A stretch of DNA of 24,063 bases, taken from Symbiodinium natans (taxonomy: Eukaryota > Sar > Dinophyceae > Suessiales > Symbiodiniaceae). Shown in pieces: positions 8,642-17,389 of this stretch. The stretch covers positions 1 to 24,063 of the forward strand of contig CAJNDS010001304.1 in the NCBI GenBank assembly GCA_905221605.1, written 5' to 3'. Below the pieces are notes generated by a model, which was not told the DNA's origin, did not search any database, and saw only the letters and a list, made by a program, of their open reading frames with translations. The translations under genes and the position numbers were made by a program. Each line of letters starts with the position of its first letter. Position 1 is the stretch's first letter.

Positions 8642-8830
8642 ATTGTTCAATTCTTGCGGCAATTGCGGCAATTGTTTCTTATATTGTTCAATTGTTGCGA
8701 CAATTGTTTCTGAATATTGTTCAATTCTTGCGAACATTGTTTCTTAAAATGTTCTGTTGTTGCAGCAATTGTTTCTTACTTTGCAACAGTTGTTCTGGGC
8801 TTGTTCATTCTTTGCGACAATGGTTGGTTT
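8642..8830 (+). repeat. 33-bp tandem repeat upstream of first gene
   Basis: Units start ATTGTTCAATT(C/G)TTGCG and continue through CAATTGTTTCT. Two clear 33-bp copies are at 8683-8715 and 8716-8748, with longer or decayed copies on each side. Many units contain the palindrome CAATTG. It could be regulatory or simply a minisatellite; the sequence does not decide. Confidence 0.75.
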
Positions 8831-9099
8831 AGCATTGAGTCATTGAGGCATTGAGTTCAGGACAATGATAAAATGAACTAAGAACGCCTAAGTTTAATAT
8901 TCAATTCTCAACTCTGCTCACTTACGCCGCGCCGCAGCAGGATTCCGCATTCTTTGACAGTTGTTGTCATGAGGTCATTAGGGTCAGGGTAGTCTGACGC
9001 TCAGCCCCGTGTAATTGCCTTACGTGAGCGTAGCGTTAAGTCATTTCGGTCCCTAAGCACTTGGCCCGGCACTTGCCACGTGGCCATGTGGCGTTTGCC

Positions 9100-10292
9100 A
9101 TGGATCTGCAAGCTTTAGCTGGCGTTGCGCGGCAGCAGCAACAGGCTGCGGCCCCCAGGGCGGGTGGACTGCGTGCCCGGCGCAGGGCCTTGCGCCGGGT
9201 GGAGGCCAGGGAGCGGCGGGCGAGTTCTGCGCAGGCGTCCTTTCGTCTGCAAGCGCAGCAGACAAACAGATCCGGCAGGGGACGAACCGAAGATCATATA
9301 CTCCCTGTCAGCAGCGGCGCCAAGCGCTCTGCAGTAAAGGGCAAAGGAGCGTGGAAGCGATGGACTCCGGACGCAATTCTGCGGGGAGGCTTCTCGCCGG
9401 GTAGCATGAGCTCGCGCAGCGCTGCAGGTCAAATGGAAGGGGCAAGCGCCTCAGGCGTGATGAGCGCTAGACTCCTCGTGGCTGAGTGCATTGAGCAGGG
9501 CCAGAAAGACTACGCTTCTAAGCTTCAGCGGCAGCTACATCACGATGGCGACGGTCCTCTTGATTTTGCAGTGCTGAATATGATGTTCGATGAGACAGAG
9601 TTGGAATTAGACATGGGCAGTGAGGGGGAAGCTGCCTGGTCTGTCCTCGCAAGCCATTCTCAGATCACTTTTTGCAGTCAAGGGCAAGTCGTTGACTTTG
9701 ATGCTGTTCGCGCCCCTTGCGTTTTGCCAACGAAAAAGGCAGCTACCATGTGGCCTGTGCTAGGTGCTGGAGTTGGCGGCCTTTGGCCGGGCGTGACCTC
9801 AGTTGACGCAGAGATGCGTGCTGTCCTGATCACGTGCGACGCAGGCCCAGCAAACATCAAGTTACTAAAGCACCTGTGCGCATGCCTGCCAGATTCAGTT
9901 GGCTTGATTCCCACGCTTTGCGCGCAACATCGCAATGGCAACGTGATCGAGCGCGCCACGAAGTTGTTGGGCATCTTGCCGGGTTGCTTTGCAGTATCGA
10001 AAACCATGATTCAAGGGTCGTGGATGCGAACCATTGGCAAGCGTGTCCAGGAAGTTTTAGCTGCCAGGCTCATCGTCATGGAAGAAGACCCCGAAGGTTT
10101 GCAGGAGGAGTGGGCTCGTTCCCGGGTAGCGGCCAGGGCTTTGCTAGATTTAGTGATCTTGAATGCTCCGCAAGGCGAGGACGACCAGCCAGCCCGCGGC
10201 TTCGCGACGGCGGTGAGCGACTTCATGACCTTCTTCCCTGGTCCATGGAAAGGACCGCCGGTTTGCTCATGCGCGGGGGATGTTTTGGCAGG
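9100..10292 (+). CDS. hAT-like transposase, N-terminal half
   Basis: From the ATG at 9100 (GCCATGG context) the frame reads 397 codons and closes at TAG 10294-10296. The first ~60 residues are Gln- and Arg-rich. A later core has FDET (D164) and, 83 residues on, CDAGPAN (D247, N252), then C-x2-H (C274, H277) and RNGN. The order D ... D-A-x2-N ... C-x2-H is the RNase-H-like core of hAT transposases, where the Asp residues hold the catalytic metal. It ends just after FFPGPWKG (W383). In related dinoflagellate proteins, as I recall them, the chain continues to an NKW motif and a hAT dimerisation region; both are in the 18962-21223 frame instead. So this is an exon or a severed half, not a complete protein. 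A GT at 10293 could be a splice donor. Activity is unproven; a domesticated or dead copy is possible. Confidence 0.55.
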
Positions 10293-10422
10293 GTAGGGTG
10301 GGGTTTGCCTTTCAGAGCAAAGGTTGCACTTGTACCAGGGTGGTTTTAATTGCGTAGGCCTGGCGTTGAGTTGAACTGCGTTTGAGCGTCAGGAAGGGTT
10401 TGCTCGGCGTTCTTGTTTGTCC

Positions 10423-10556
10423 CTAGACTCTAGACTCTAGACTCTAGACTCTAGACTCCTCTAGACTCTAAGACTCTAAGACTCTAAGACTCTAAGACTC
10501 TAAGACTCTAAGACTCTAAGACTCTAAGACTCTAAGACTCCTCTAAGACTCTAAAA
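10423..10556 (+). repeat. TAGACTC / AAGACTCT tandem repeat
   Basis: Five TAGACTC heptamers, a short CTC slip, then about ten AAGACTCT octamers, a second CTC slip, then a poly-A tract. The change from a 7- to an 8-base unit by one added A within the array is directly visible. Confidence 0.9.
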
Positions 10557-11176
10557 AAAAACTAAACTCTAAGCCTCTAAGCCTCCAAGCCCTAAGCCCG
10601 AAGGCTCCAGGCCCTAAGCCCTAAGCCCTAAGCCACGCCCCTAAGCCCCTAAGCCCTAAGCCCAGGCCCTAAGCCCGAAGCCCTCAAGCCCTAAGCCCTA
10701 AGCCCTAAGCCTTAAGCCTTAAGCCTTAAGCCCTAAGCCCTAAGCCCTTAAGCTAAGCTCTAAGGCCTAAGGCCTAAGCCCTAAGCCCTAAGCCCTAACC
10801 CTAAGCCCTAAGCCCTAAGCCTTAAGCCCTAAGCCCTCCCCCTAAGCTTGCCTAGGCCCGAAGCCGGCCCTGAGCTGAAGCCACTAAAGCCCTAAGCCTA
10901 AGCCACTAAGCCCTAGCCCTATAAGGTGTAAGGCTTAGTGTAAGGCCCTAGGCCCTAGGCCTTAAGCCTGAAGCCTTAAGCCCTAAGCCCCAAGCCCTCT
11001 AGGCCCTAAGCCCTAAGGCCCTAAGCCCTAAGCCCTAGGCCCAGGTTCTAACCTTAAGCCTTAAGCTTAAGCCTTAAGCCTTAAGCCTTAAGCCCTAAGC
11101 CCTAAACTCCTAAACCCTAAATTTCTAAACCCTAAGCCTTGAAGTCCTTGAAGTTCATGAAGCCTTGAAGCCCTAA
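10557..11176 (-). repeat. CCCTAAG-type degenerate heptamer field
   Basis: Almost every base belongs to a heptamer of the CCCTAAG / CCTTAAG family, with local runs of one variant and occasional extra or missing bases. It fills the space between the hAT-like exon and the phosphatase gene. No coding capacity is visible. Confidence 0.85.
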
Positions 11177-11261
11177 GTGGCCCCTTCAGCCATCTTCAGC
11201 AAACGTGGACGTGACTGTGAGTCCACTGTGAGTTGTGTTTGTTTGCACTTCGAGCCTCGCC

Positions 11262-11476
11262 ATGCTTCTGCAGTCGATCAGGTTGTCCGGACTTGGGGCG
11301 CTCTTCACAAGCCACGATGCACGCAGAGATGCGAGTCGTGGCCTCTGGCCGGGTCCAGCTCTTCGCCAAGACGACAAGCTGCTCCGAGCAACAGAGCAGT
11401 TGCGCGCGATGCTGGTCTCGGAAGCCTACGGCGGCGTTGTGGCTGCGCGTCACGCGCGCGACGCTTACAACGAGAG
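11262..11476 (+). CDS. Phosphatase-ankyrin protein, exon 1 (putative)
   Basis: The ATG at 11262 (GCCATGC context) opens 71 codons plus two bases. The first ~25 residues, starting MLLQSIRLSGLGALF, are rich in Leu, Ser and Arg with no acidic residue until position 23, which could be a mitochondrial or other targeting sequence. A helical segment follows (RATEQLRAMLVSEAYGG). Exon end: an AG|GCGCGG site at 11476/11477 leaves phase 2, which is what the next exon needs (its acceptor leaves one base of a codon), giving a joined Arg codon AGG. GC donors are known to be common in dinoflagellates. Without splicing the frame stops at TAG 11496-11498. The exon is the least certain of the three; the true start could lie in an upstream exon. 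Confidence 0.45.
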
Positions 11477-11799
11477 GCGCGGGCTTGTTGAAACTTAGGC
11501 ATGTGCTGCTGAAGATTCAGGTTAAGTTGAGGTTCGGCTTAAGGCTTAAGGCTTTAAGGCTTAGGCATATGGCTTATGGCACGTGGCATTTGGCATACAC
11601 AGCGTGTAGATAGTATATAGTACATAGTATATAGTATATTAGTATATAGTATAGTATATAGGCAGCGATAGTTTATGCCTAAGCCTTAGCCTTATTCGCT
11701 CGCCCTTAAGCCTTAAGCCTTAAGCCCTTAAGCCTTATTAAGCCTTAAGCCTTAAGCCTAATGCCTAATGCCTGTTGGCCTGTAGTGCTGTCCCGACAG
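11477..11799 (+). other. Putative GC-AG intron 1 of phosphatase-ankyrin gene
   Basis: The boundaries AG|GCGCGG and CCGACAG|G join exons 1 and 2 in frame. The 323-base interior holds a TATAG microsatellite (about 11608-11660) and CTTAAGC heptamers (about 11702-11760). Confidence 0.4.
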
Positions 11800-12896
11800 G
11801 CATCCGCTGAGCTTGGTGCTCGACATGGCCTTGTTCTCGCCGGGTTGCCGAGGCAAACTGTGGCTTGGAGGCGAAGCTGCAGCGAGCAACCTCAGCATTC
11901 TGAGGGCCAACAAAATCACCGTTCTGTTTCCAGCGGCCTCGAAGCCTTGTCAAGCCCAGTCCATGGATCTCCGAAGCCTGGCGGTCATGGACGGCACCGG
12001 GGTCGCCAACGGCGAGGTGTCCTTCGACAAGCTGATGAAGACGGTGGACCAGGCGGTTGAGGCCCTTGTGGCGGGTAAGTCGGTTTTGATTTACTGCCGC
12101 AACGGGGCTCACAGGAGCGCCACCTTGAGCGCGCTCACTTTGATGCGCTTGCTGACGCTGGGGGCCGATCCGATTCACACGCACCTCAACGCTGCCAGAA
12201 ACATCGTGGACCTGGAGTCTCGGGCGCCTCCGAACAAGTACCGGGCGGTCAGCAGAATGCCGCTGGAGTACCTCCGCGAGGTCTTCGACCGGGTGCAAGG
12301 CCTCGAGGCCTTGGCCGGGTTGACTCGCTTGGACAAGGCCAACGACATTCTCACGCCAATCGGCTTCAGAAGGCGATGTTTGCAGCTTGGCTTCCAGACG
12401 ACCAGGGATGCTGGATTTCAGCCGGCCTCTGGCCTTGGTTCGGCGGCCCCCAGCGAAGGCGAGCAGAGCCAAGCGTCTCAAGCGTCTCAAGCGCCTCAAG
12501 GCGGAGTTGGCGAGGCCAGGCCCAGAAAAAAGCTCCTCGTCGCAGCGGCCGGGGACAGCTCGGGTGTGGAAAGCTTTGAGATGATCAGCTCCGGCGACGA
12601 GGACATGTCCGACGGCGGCTACGTCAATTTGCAGCCAGAGCTCGAGTCCGACGCCGACATCTACTCCATTGTGCAGGACGAGCTAGAAGATCCAGAAGCC
12701 CGCAGGGAGAAAATCCGAAAGTTGATGCAGGACCTGCAGCTTCTGGACGCCAAGCTCATGGGTGTCCAAGCCGAATCGGTGCCCCACGAGGCCCCCGGGG
12801 CGGGTACGACAGCCCTTGGGGCGGGTGACACCGTCGTTGAAGAGGAGGAAGATGCGAGAATGGAGGACACGGATAAGATGGAAGAAGAAGAAGAAG
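11800..12896 (+). CDS. Phosphatase-ankyrin protein, exon 2: dual-specificity phosphatase domain
   Basis: This exon encodes residues ~72-437 of the spliced model. It opens with GKLWLGGEAAASN, a typical start of the dual-specificity phosphatase fold. The active-site loop is YCRNGAHRS, a C-x5-R signature with nucleophile C171 and R177. D136, 35 residues before the Cys, is the best general-acid candidate. The usual His before the catalytic Cys is Tyr here, which may alter the Cys pKa. After the domain come a low-complexity SQASQASQAPQ stretch, a short charged helix (REKIRKLMQDLQLLDAKLM) and a Glu-rich tail. The acceptor CCGACAG|G at 11799/11800 and a GC donor AAG|GCTGGG at 12896/12897 are phase-compatible with the neighbouring exons. 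Read through, the frame would run into the repeat and stop at 12940. Expected activity is removal of phosphate from Ser/Thr/Tyr of a protein or another phospho-substrate. Confidence 0.75.
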
Positions 12897-13279
12897 GCTG
12901 GGAAAGCCCCAAAGCCTTAAGCCTCAGCCTTCAGCCTTAAGCCCTACCCCTTAAGCCTTAAGCCTTCAGCCTCAAGCCTTCAGCCTTAATCCTTAAGCCC
13001 TGAAGCCCTGAAGCCCTGAAGCCCTTAAGCGCTTAAGCCCTTAAGCCTTAAGCCCTTAAGCCCTAAGCCCTAAGCCTTAAGCCTTAAGCCTTATGCTTTA
13101 GGCCACTTTAGGCCATAGGCCTTAGGCCATAGGCCATAGGCCTTAAGCCTTAAGCCTTCAGCCTTAGCCTTCCTCAAGCCCGTAAGGCCTTATCCTACCG
13201 CCGTTATTCGGCTCTTAGGCTTAAGCCTTAGCCTTAGCCCTCACCCTAACCCTAGGCTCGAAGCCTTACGCCGCTGCAG
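12897..13279 (+). other. Putative GC-AG intron 2, made of CCTTAAG heptamers
   Basis: The 383 bases between AAG|GCTGGG and CCGCTGCAG|G are almost entirely CCTTAAG / CCCTAAG units. Removal joins Glu-rich exon 2 to acidic exon 3 in frame, with the split codon G|GT (Gly). The matching acidic composition on both sides supports a single protein. Confidence 0.6.
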
Positions 13280-14115
13280 GTCCAGATTGGGGCGGCGATG
13301 ATGAGGAGTACGCGGAGCCAGAAGAGCCGGCGCCCGATGTCGAGACAGACTTGAACGACATCTTGAAGCAGCTGGCGCTCGACCCCAATGCGTCCGAGGT
13401 GCTTCAGCGCTTTCTCATCCTGCTGCACAACCAGAGGCTGCAGACGCAGGCGCAGCTCGCAAAGGAGTCTGAGAAGATCGACGCGGCGGAGTTTGCCCAG
13501 AAGGTCATGATGACCCTGCTTGGTGCGTGCCCCATGGACTCGCTGCCGCTCTTGCAGCAGGTGTCCCCGGCGGGGATTATGTCCATTTGCGACCACAATG
13601 GGCTAACCTTGCTGCACCACGCTTGCAGACTGGGGCTTCCAGCCATCGTGCAGAAATGCCTGGAGATCAACAAGCACTTGTGCGACGTTGTGACCAAGTG
13701 GGATGGCAAGCCCCAGCACTGGACGCCGCTCATGGTTCTGGTTGACAAGTGGCAGGACACGCGGAATTTCCAGCAGTGTATGCTCGCGCTGCTTCAGGCC
13801 TGCTCCCCGGCGACCTACTCCATGAGGGCGCCGACGGGACAGACGCCTTTCCACATTGCCGCAAGCAGAGGCAACTGGTGGGTGATGAAGCGGCTTTGCT
13901 GGGGCCTTTACCACGCGGCCGGGGCGGACGATCAGGCATACGCCATGGTGGTCAACATCCTGAACTCCCCTGGAGGCGGCCGAAACGCAGGGGTCGTGGA
14001 CCACGCATTCAGGTCTCACACGAGCATTGCTCTCTGGCTGCAAGACTACTGGGGCGGCCGTCCGCTGCTGGCCAAGCCGTCAGTCCGCGATTACGCCTAT
14101 GCCTATCGCCGCTAG
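13280..14115 (+). CDS. Phosphatase-ankyrin protein, exon 3: ankyrin repeats and C-terminus
   Basis: The acceptor GCTGCAG|G at 13279/13280 leads into PDWGGDDEEYAEPEEP, continuing the acidic linker of exon 2, then a helical segment (LNDILKQLALD, VLQRFLILLHNQRLQ). Three ankyrin-type repeats follow at about residues 542-570 (DHNGLTLLHHACRLGLPAIV), 583-621 (WTPLMVLV) and 622-655 (TGQTPFHIAASRGN). The C-terminus has WLQDYWGGRPLLAKPSVRDY and ends at TAG 14113-14115, giving 715 residues in total. Ankyrin repeats bind other proteins and here presumably select the phosphatase target. The domains are clear by eye. That exons 2 and 3 belong to one mRNA rests on splice phase, spacing and composition. Confidence 0.75.
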
Positions 14116-14660
14116 CGAGTTTCCGGCTTCCAGCATGCTCTGCGCTAGTATAGTTCTGGCATCTTACAAAGGCCTAGAGGCCTAGATGTTGTAACGCTGT
14201 AGCTGTTACCGCTAACTAACTGTTGTAAGCGAGATGTGGGCTCCCAAATACATCCAGACTTCCAGAGCATCGGAAACCGAGCTGGGCCGAGGCAACGTGC
14301 ATCAGGCACCTTGATCAGCTTTAGCCTAGCATTTTGCTGCCACTAGCCCAAGGACTCATTCGGGTTTGGCTTAGGCTTAGGCCTCTGGCCCCTTAGAAGT
14401 ATGAGCATTCCAACTTAGGGCCACTTAGTGCCTGATGAACACGTTCGCCATCTGAAGCCCTTCATCCTTTTGGCCTTTGGCCCTTGGCCCTTCCTCACGC
14501 GGCCTTGGGTTTTTTGGCCTCTGGCCTGGTCTGCGCCGCTGCCTGCTCTCGCAGGCGTTTTGCGTAGGTCCGAGCCAGGTTTGAGTCCGAATCTTCCGCG
14601 TCGACGCGATGCAGAAACAGTCTCGCACAGGTGTGTGTTGAAGCATAAGTCATAAGAGAA
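14116..14660. other. 3' flank and unique spacer
   Basis: Unique DNA after the phosphatase-ankyrin stop codon. It includes overlapping open frames on both strands near 14415-14714 of about 70-100 codons, which resemble no family I know and coincide with each other, so I do not call them. Part of it is probably 3' untranslated sequence. Confidence 0.4.
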
Positions 14661-14669
14661 GCATTGATG

Positions 14670-14768
14670 CCAAGGCGTAAAGGCGTAAGGCGTAAGGCAT
14701 AAGGCGTATGGCATATGGCATTATGGCCATTATGGCATATAAGGCATAAGGCATAAGGCATAAGCGAG
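14670..14768 (+). repeat. GGCGTAA / GGCATAA heptamer array
   Basis: About a dozen 7-base units reading GGCGTAA, GGCATAA, GGCATAT and GGCATTA, with a TATGGCCAT inversion near 14724. It is another member of the heptamer family with a different core. Confidence 0.8.
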
Positions 14769-14819
14769 GAATTAGAGTTATAGATCGTTAGGACCAGGAC
14801 CAGGATCATTAGGACGCCT

Positions 14820-14937
14820 TCATAAGCCGCTCATAAGCCTTAGCATTAGCCTCTAAGGCTAAGGGCCAAGGGCTAAGATTCTACGGATTCTAAGGCTTCT
14901 AAGTTTTCCAAGGCTAAGGCGTATGAGCGGCTTATGA
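14820..14937. repeat. 25-bp-arm hairpin with 68-base loop
   Basis: 14820-14844 (TCATAAGCCGCTCATAAGCC then TTAGC) and 14913-14937 are reverse complements at 24 of 25 positions. The loop contains further small inversions (TTAGCC/GGCTAA). It could be a foldback remnant, a small structured RNA or a chance product of the surrounding near-palindromic repeats; its unique GCCGCTCAT core argues against chance. Confidence 0.75.
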
Positions 14938-15019
14938 CAGACATATGAAGTAGTTCGCCCTAGGCCCCTTAGCCTCATAAGCAGCCTATTCGAGAGTCTA
15001 GATTCTCAGAGTCAGCCCC

Positions 15020-15370
15020 CCCCCTAAAGAGCCTTAAAGCCTCAAGCCAAGCCCTAAGCCTTAAGCCTTAAGCCTTAAGCCTTATAAGCCTTATAAGCCT
15101 TAAACCAAAGCCTTAAGCCTTAAGCCTTAAGCCTTAAGCCTTAAGCCTTAAGCCTTAAGCCTTAAGCCTTAAGCCCTAAGCCGCCCTAAACCCTAGGCCC
15201 TAAACTCTAAACTCTAAACTCTAAACTCTAAACTCTAAACCTAAACCCCAGGCCCTAAACTCCCTAGGCCCTAAGCCCTAAACTCCCTAAACATTCTAAA
15301 CTTCTAAGCCTAAGCCTAAGCCCTACACTTGGCCCTAAATTTAGCCCTAAACTTCCTAAACCGCCGAAAC
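15020..15370 (-). repeat. CCTTAAG and AACTCTA heptamer arrays
   Basis: A run of about nine perfect CCTTAAG units at 15111-15173 is followed by five AACTCTA units at about 15202-15240, then CCCTAAA/CCCTAAG variants. Each sub-run is internally uniform, so variants seem to spread locally. Confidence 0.9.
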
Positions 15371-15712
15371 CCAAACCAGCCCGCTCGCTGCAGGACCTCC
15401 CATCCACGTGTGCAGCGGTTGCTGTCAGGCGGGGTCGGGTTCAAATCTAGAAACTAAAACCTAAAAAACCCTAAGGGCCTAAGGTCTTAATGCTGCGGCT
15501 AAGGCCCCTACAGCCTAGGACCTAAAACCTAGTTAAAGCCTAAAGTCCTAAAGTCCTAAAGCTAAAGCCACCGAGGCCCTGAGACCCTGGGCCCTCGGCC
15601 CGCCAGTAGTTCCTTCCAGATTGGCAGTTAAAGTAAGCCCTAATTTGAAGCCCTGAGGCCTTACATAAAGCCCTTACCTTAGCCTTAAGATTTAAGCCTC
15701 AAGCCTAAAGCC
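15371..15712. other. Mixed spacer with weak heptamers
   Basis: A ~70-base unique GC-rich piece (15375-15450) is followed by CCTAAAG-like units. I see no gene. A tRNA B-box look-alike at 15437-15447 was considered and rejected. Confidence 0.4.
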
Positions 15713-16246
15713 TTAAGTCCTTAAGCCTTAAGTCCTTAACTCCCTTCGCTCCTTAAGTCGTGAGTCCTTGTACGCCTGAGCCTTAAGCCTAAAAGGCCCA
15801 GCCTAGAGCCTTAAAGCCTCAAGGCCTTAAGCCTTAAGCCTTAAGCCTTAAGCCTTAGGGAATGAGTTTGCGAGTCGTTGGCAGGTCTTTGACCGGGTAT
15901 AGGTTTGGGTTTTGGTTGAAGAGCAGTAAGGCCTGAGTTTGCGAGTTGTTGGCAGGTCTTTGACCGGGTATAGGTTTGGGTTTTGGTTGAAGAGCACTAA
16001 GATCCCACCCTTAAGTCCTTAGCTCCCGTAGCTGCTTAAGTCCTTAAGCCTTAAGTCCTTAAGTCGTAAGTCCTTGTAAGCCTGAGCCTTAAGCCCAAAA
16101 GGCCCAGCCTAAAGCCTTAGTAAAGCCTCAAGGCCTTAAGCCTTAAGCCCTTAAGCCTTAGGGTGCTGAGTTTGCGAGTTGTTGGGAGGTCTTTGGACCG
16201 GGTATAGGTTTGGGTTTGGGTTTTGGTTGAAGAGCAGTTAGATCCC
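15713..16246 (+). repeat. Duplicated pre-exon block with triplicated 3' element
   Basis: A CTTAAGTCC-rich segment at 15713-15860 recurs at about 16012-16163 with the same landmarks (AAGTCGT, TGAGCCTTAAGCC, AAAAGGCCCAGCCTA, AAGCCTCAAGGCC). A 67-79-bp element running GAGTTTGCGAGT, TTGACCGGGTATAGG, TTTTGGTTGAAGAGCA(G/C)T occurs three times: 15864-15930, 15935-16006 and 16168-16246. The last copy leads directly into the 2OG-like exon. Confidence 0.85.
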
Positions 16247-17389
16247 AGCTTTGCACTTTTGCAGTTTTTGAGGGGCTCTAGCAGCGCGCGTCCTCGCATT
16301 AGGGGGGAAGGGAGCGCCGATTTCGCATCCATGCGTGCGCCTGACGAACCTGATGGTAAAGACGGTAAAGAGACTGACAAGAGAGCGACTTACGATCCCT
16401 TGAATGACGTGCCGAGCTGCTTCAGAAGGACCGTCGCCGCTCCATCCCAGCCAGCAGCAGATCAGGGCGATCAGGGGGTCAGGCTGCCGCACGGCTTGCC
16501 GATCAATGAAGGCAACGAGGTGGATCTTCCCGACTTGCAGGAGCCGACCACGCAGGCGGAAGCCTTGGCTCAGGCAGCGGTCCTCAACAGCTACGTTCCG
16601 ATGTCGCTTTTTCCTCGCTTGTGCGATCTCCTGCCCACCGATGCCTCTGGCAGATCTCAACACCAACAGGCTGGGCAGGAGGGCAGAGAGCCTTTCTCTT
16701 TCACGGTCGGTGCGTTCGTGCATGGCGGAGTGCGCGGCTTGCGCACCAACACAAAGATGTTCCCCTGGGTCGCATACATGCTCGCTTCCTTCGTTCGCAG
16801 CTGCACAAACGAGGATGAGTTCAGCTCTATCAGCGTTTTGCGCAATGTTTTCATGCCGACACACTCGGATCGCTCAAACTGCAAAGCCACCCATAACTTT
16901 GCCATTCCTGTCTCGAGTTTTTCGGGAGGCGGCATTTGGGTAGAGGATGGCGACGGGGACGTCGTCGGCATGGACGGCGTCACTCTCGGGCGCGTGCATC
17001 GCTTACAGATGCCTGGGGCTCGTTTCTCCCCTCTTCTGAAGCATCACAGCCAGCACTGGACGGGAGATCGGATCGTCGTCATAGCGTATCATATCAGCGG
17101 AGCCGAGCGCTTGCTTCAAGCAGAAAGGGCCACCTTGTCAGCTCTGCGGTTCAGGCTACAGCCCGATGCCGCGCTCAGCGACCTTGAGTTTGAGAGCGAA
17201 GCCGATTGCGGGGAGAGCGGCGAGGGCTCCGAGTCTGAGCTTGCGGCGTCTCGTGACGACCTCGAGTTTCCTGGCGAGAGCGAAGCTGGGGCTCTCGAAG
17301 CTGAGGCCCCTGAGCCCAGCCAGGGCTCTGAGCGCGTGCCGCGCGAGCCATCTTGGTCTTGCTCAGACGATGACCTTTTTTTGGACTGA
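16238..17389 (+). CDS. 2OG-Fe(II)-oxygenase-like protein, C-terminal exon
   Basis: The frame is open from a TAG at 16205-16207. GAGCAG|TTAG at 16237/16238 is the likely acceptor, giving 383 residues to TGA 17387-17389. A conserved block has GAFVHGGVRGLRTNT (from ~159), then THSD with H209 and D211, then SGGGIWVED, then HHSQHWTGDRIVVIAY with H269 and R278. H-x-D, a distal His and an Arg nine residues later form the Fe(II)/2-oxoglutarate set of that oxygenase fold. I recall similar blocks in dinoflagellate proteins, often next to retroelements, whose substrate is unknown. The last ~70 residues are Ser/Glu/Asp-rich, ending SCSDDDLFLD. No N-terminal exon is identified. An oxygenase fold is fairly likely; activity is not established. 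Confidence 0.6.
   Translation, partial: LDPSFALLQFLRGSSSARPRIRGEGSADFASMRAPDEPDGKDGKETDKRATYDPLNDVPSCFRRTVAAPSQPAADQGDQGVRLPHGLPINEGNEVDLPDLQEPTTQAEALAQAAVLNSYVPMSLFPRLCDLLPTDASGRSQHQQAGQEGREPFSFTVGAFVHGGVRGLRTNTKMFPWVAYMLASFVRSCTNEDEFSSISVLRNVFMPTHSDRSNCKATHNFAIPVSSFSGGGIWVEDGDGDVVGMDGVTLGRVHRLQMPGARFSPLLKHHSQHWTGDRIVVIAYHISGAERLLQAERATLSALRFRLQPDAALSDLEFESEADCGESGEGSESELAASRDDLEFPGESEAGALEAEAPEPSQGSERVPREPSWSCSDDDLFLD

Noticed and set aside
11765-12499. 244-codon minus-strand frame opposite the phosphatase domain.
   Set aside because: The plus strand carries a clear C-x5-R phosphatase domain; the minus frame is Arg/Gln-rich with no family resemblance, the usual shadow in GC-rich coding DNA.
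13603-14043. 146-codon minus-strand frame opposite the ankyrin exon.
   Set aside because: Shadow of the ankyrin-coding frame; no domain features.
14415-14809. Overlapping 73-104-codon frames on both strands.
   Set aside because: Both strands are open over the same bases, the peptides are low complexity or partly heptamer translation (MPYALCLTPYA), and no splice or start context stands out.
15437-15447. GGGTTCAAATC, similar to a tRNA B box.
   Set aside because: The bases around TTCAAAT (GTCGG before, CTAGA after) cannot form a T stem, and no acceptor or anticodon stem fits.
10557-16160. Regularly spaced repeats considered as a CRISPR-like array.
   Set aside because: The repeats are contiguous 7-base units without unique spacers, and the context is eukaryotic.
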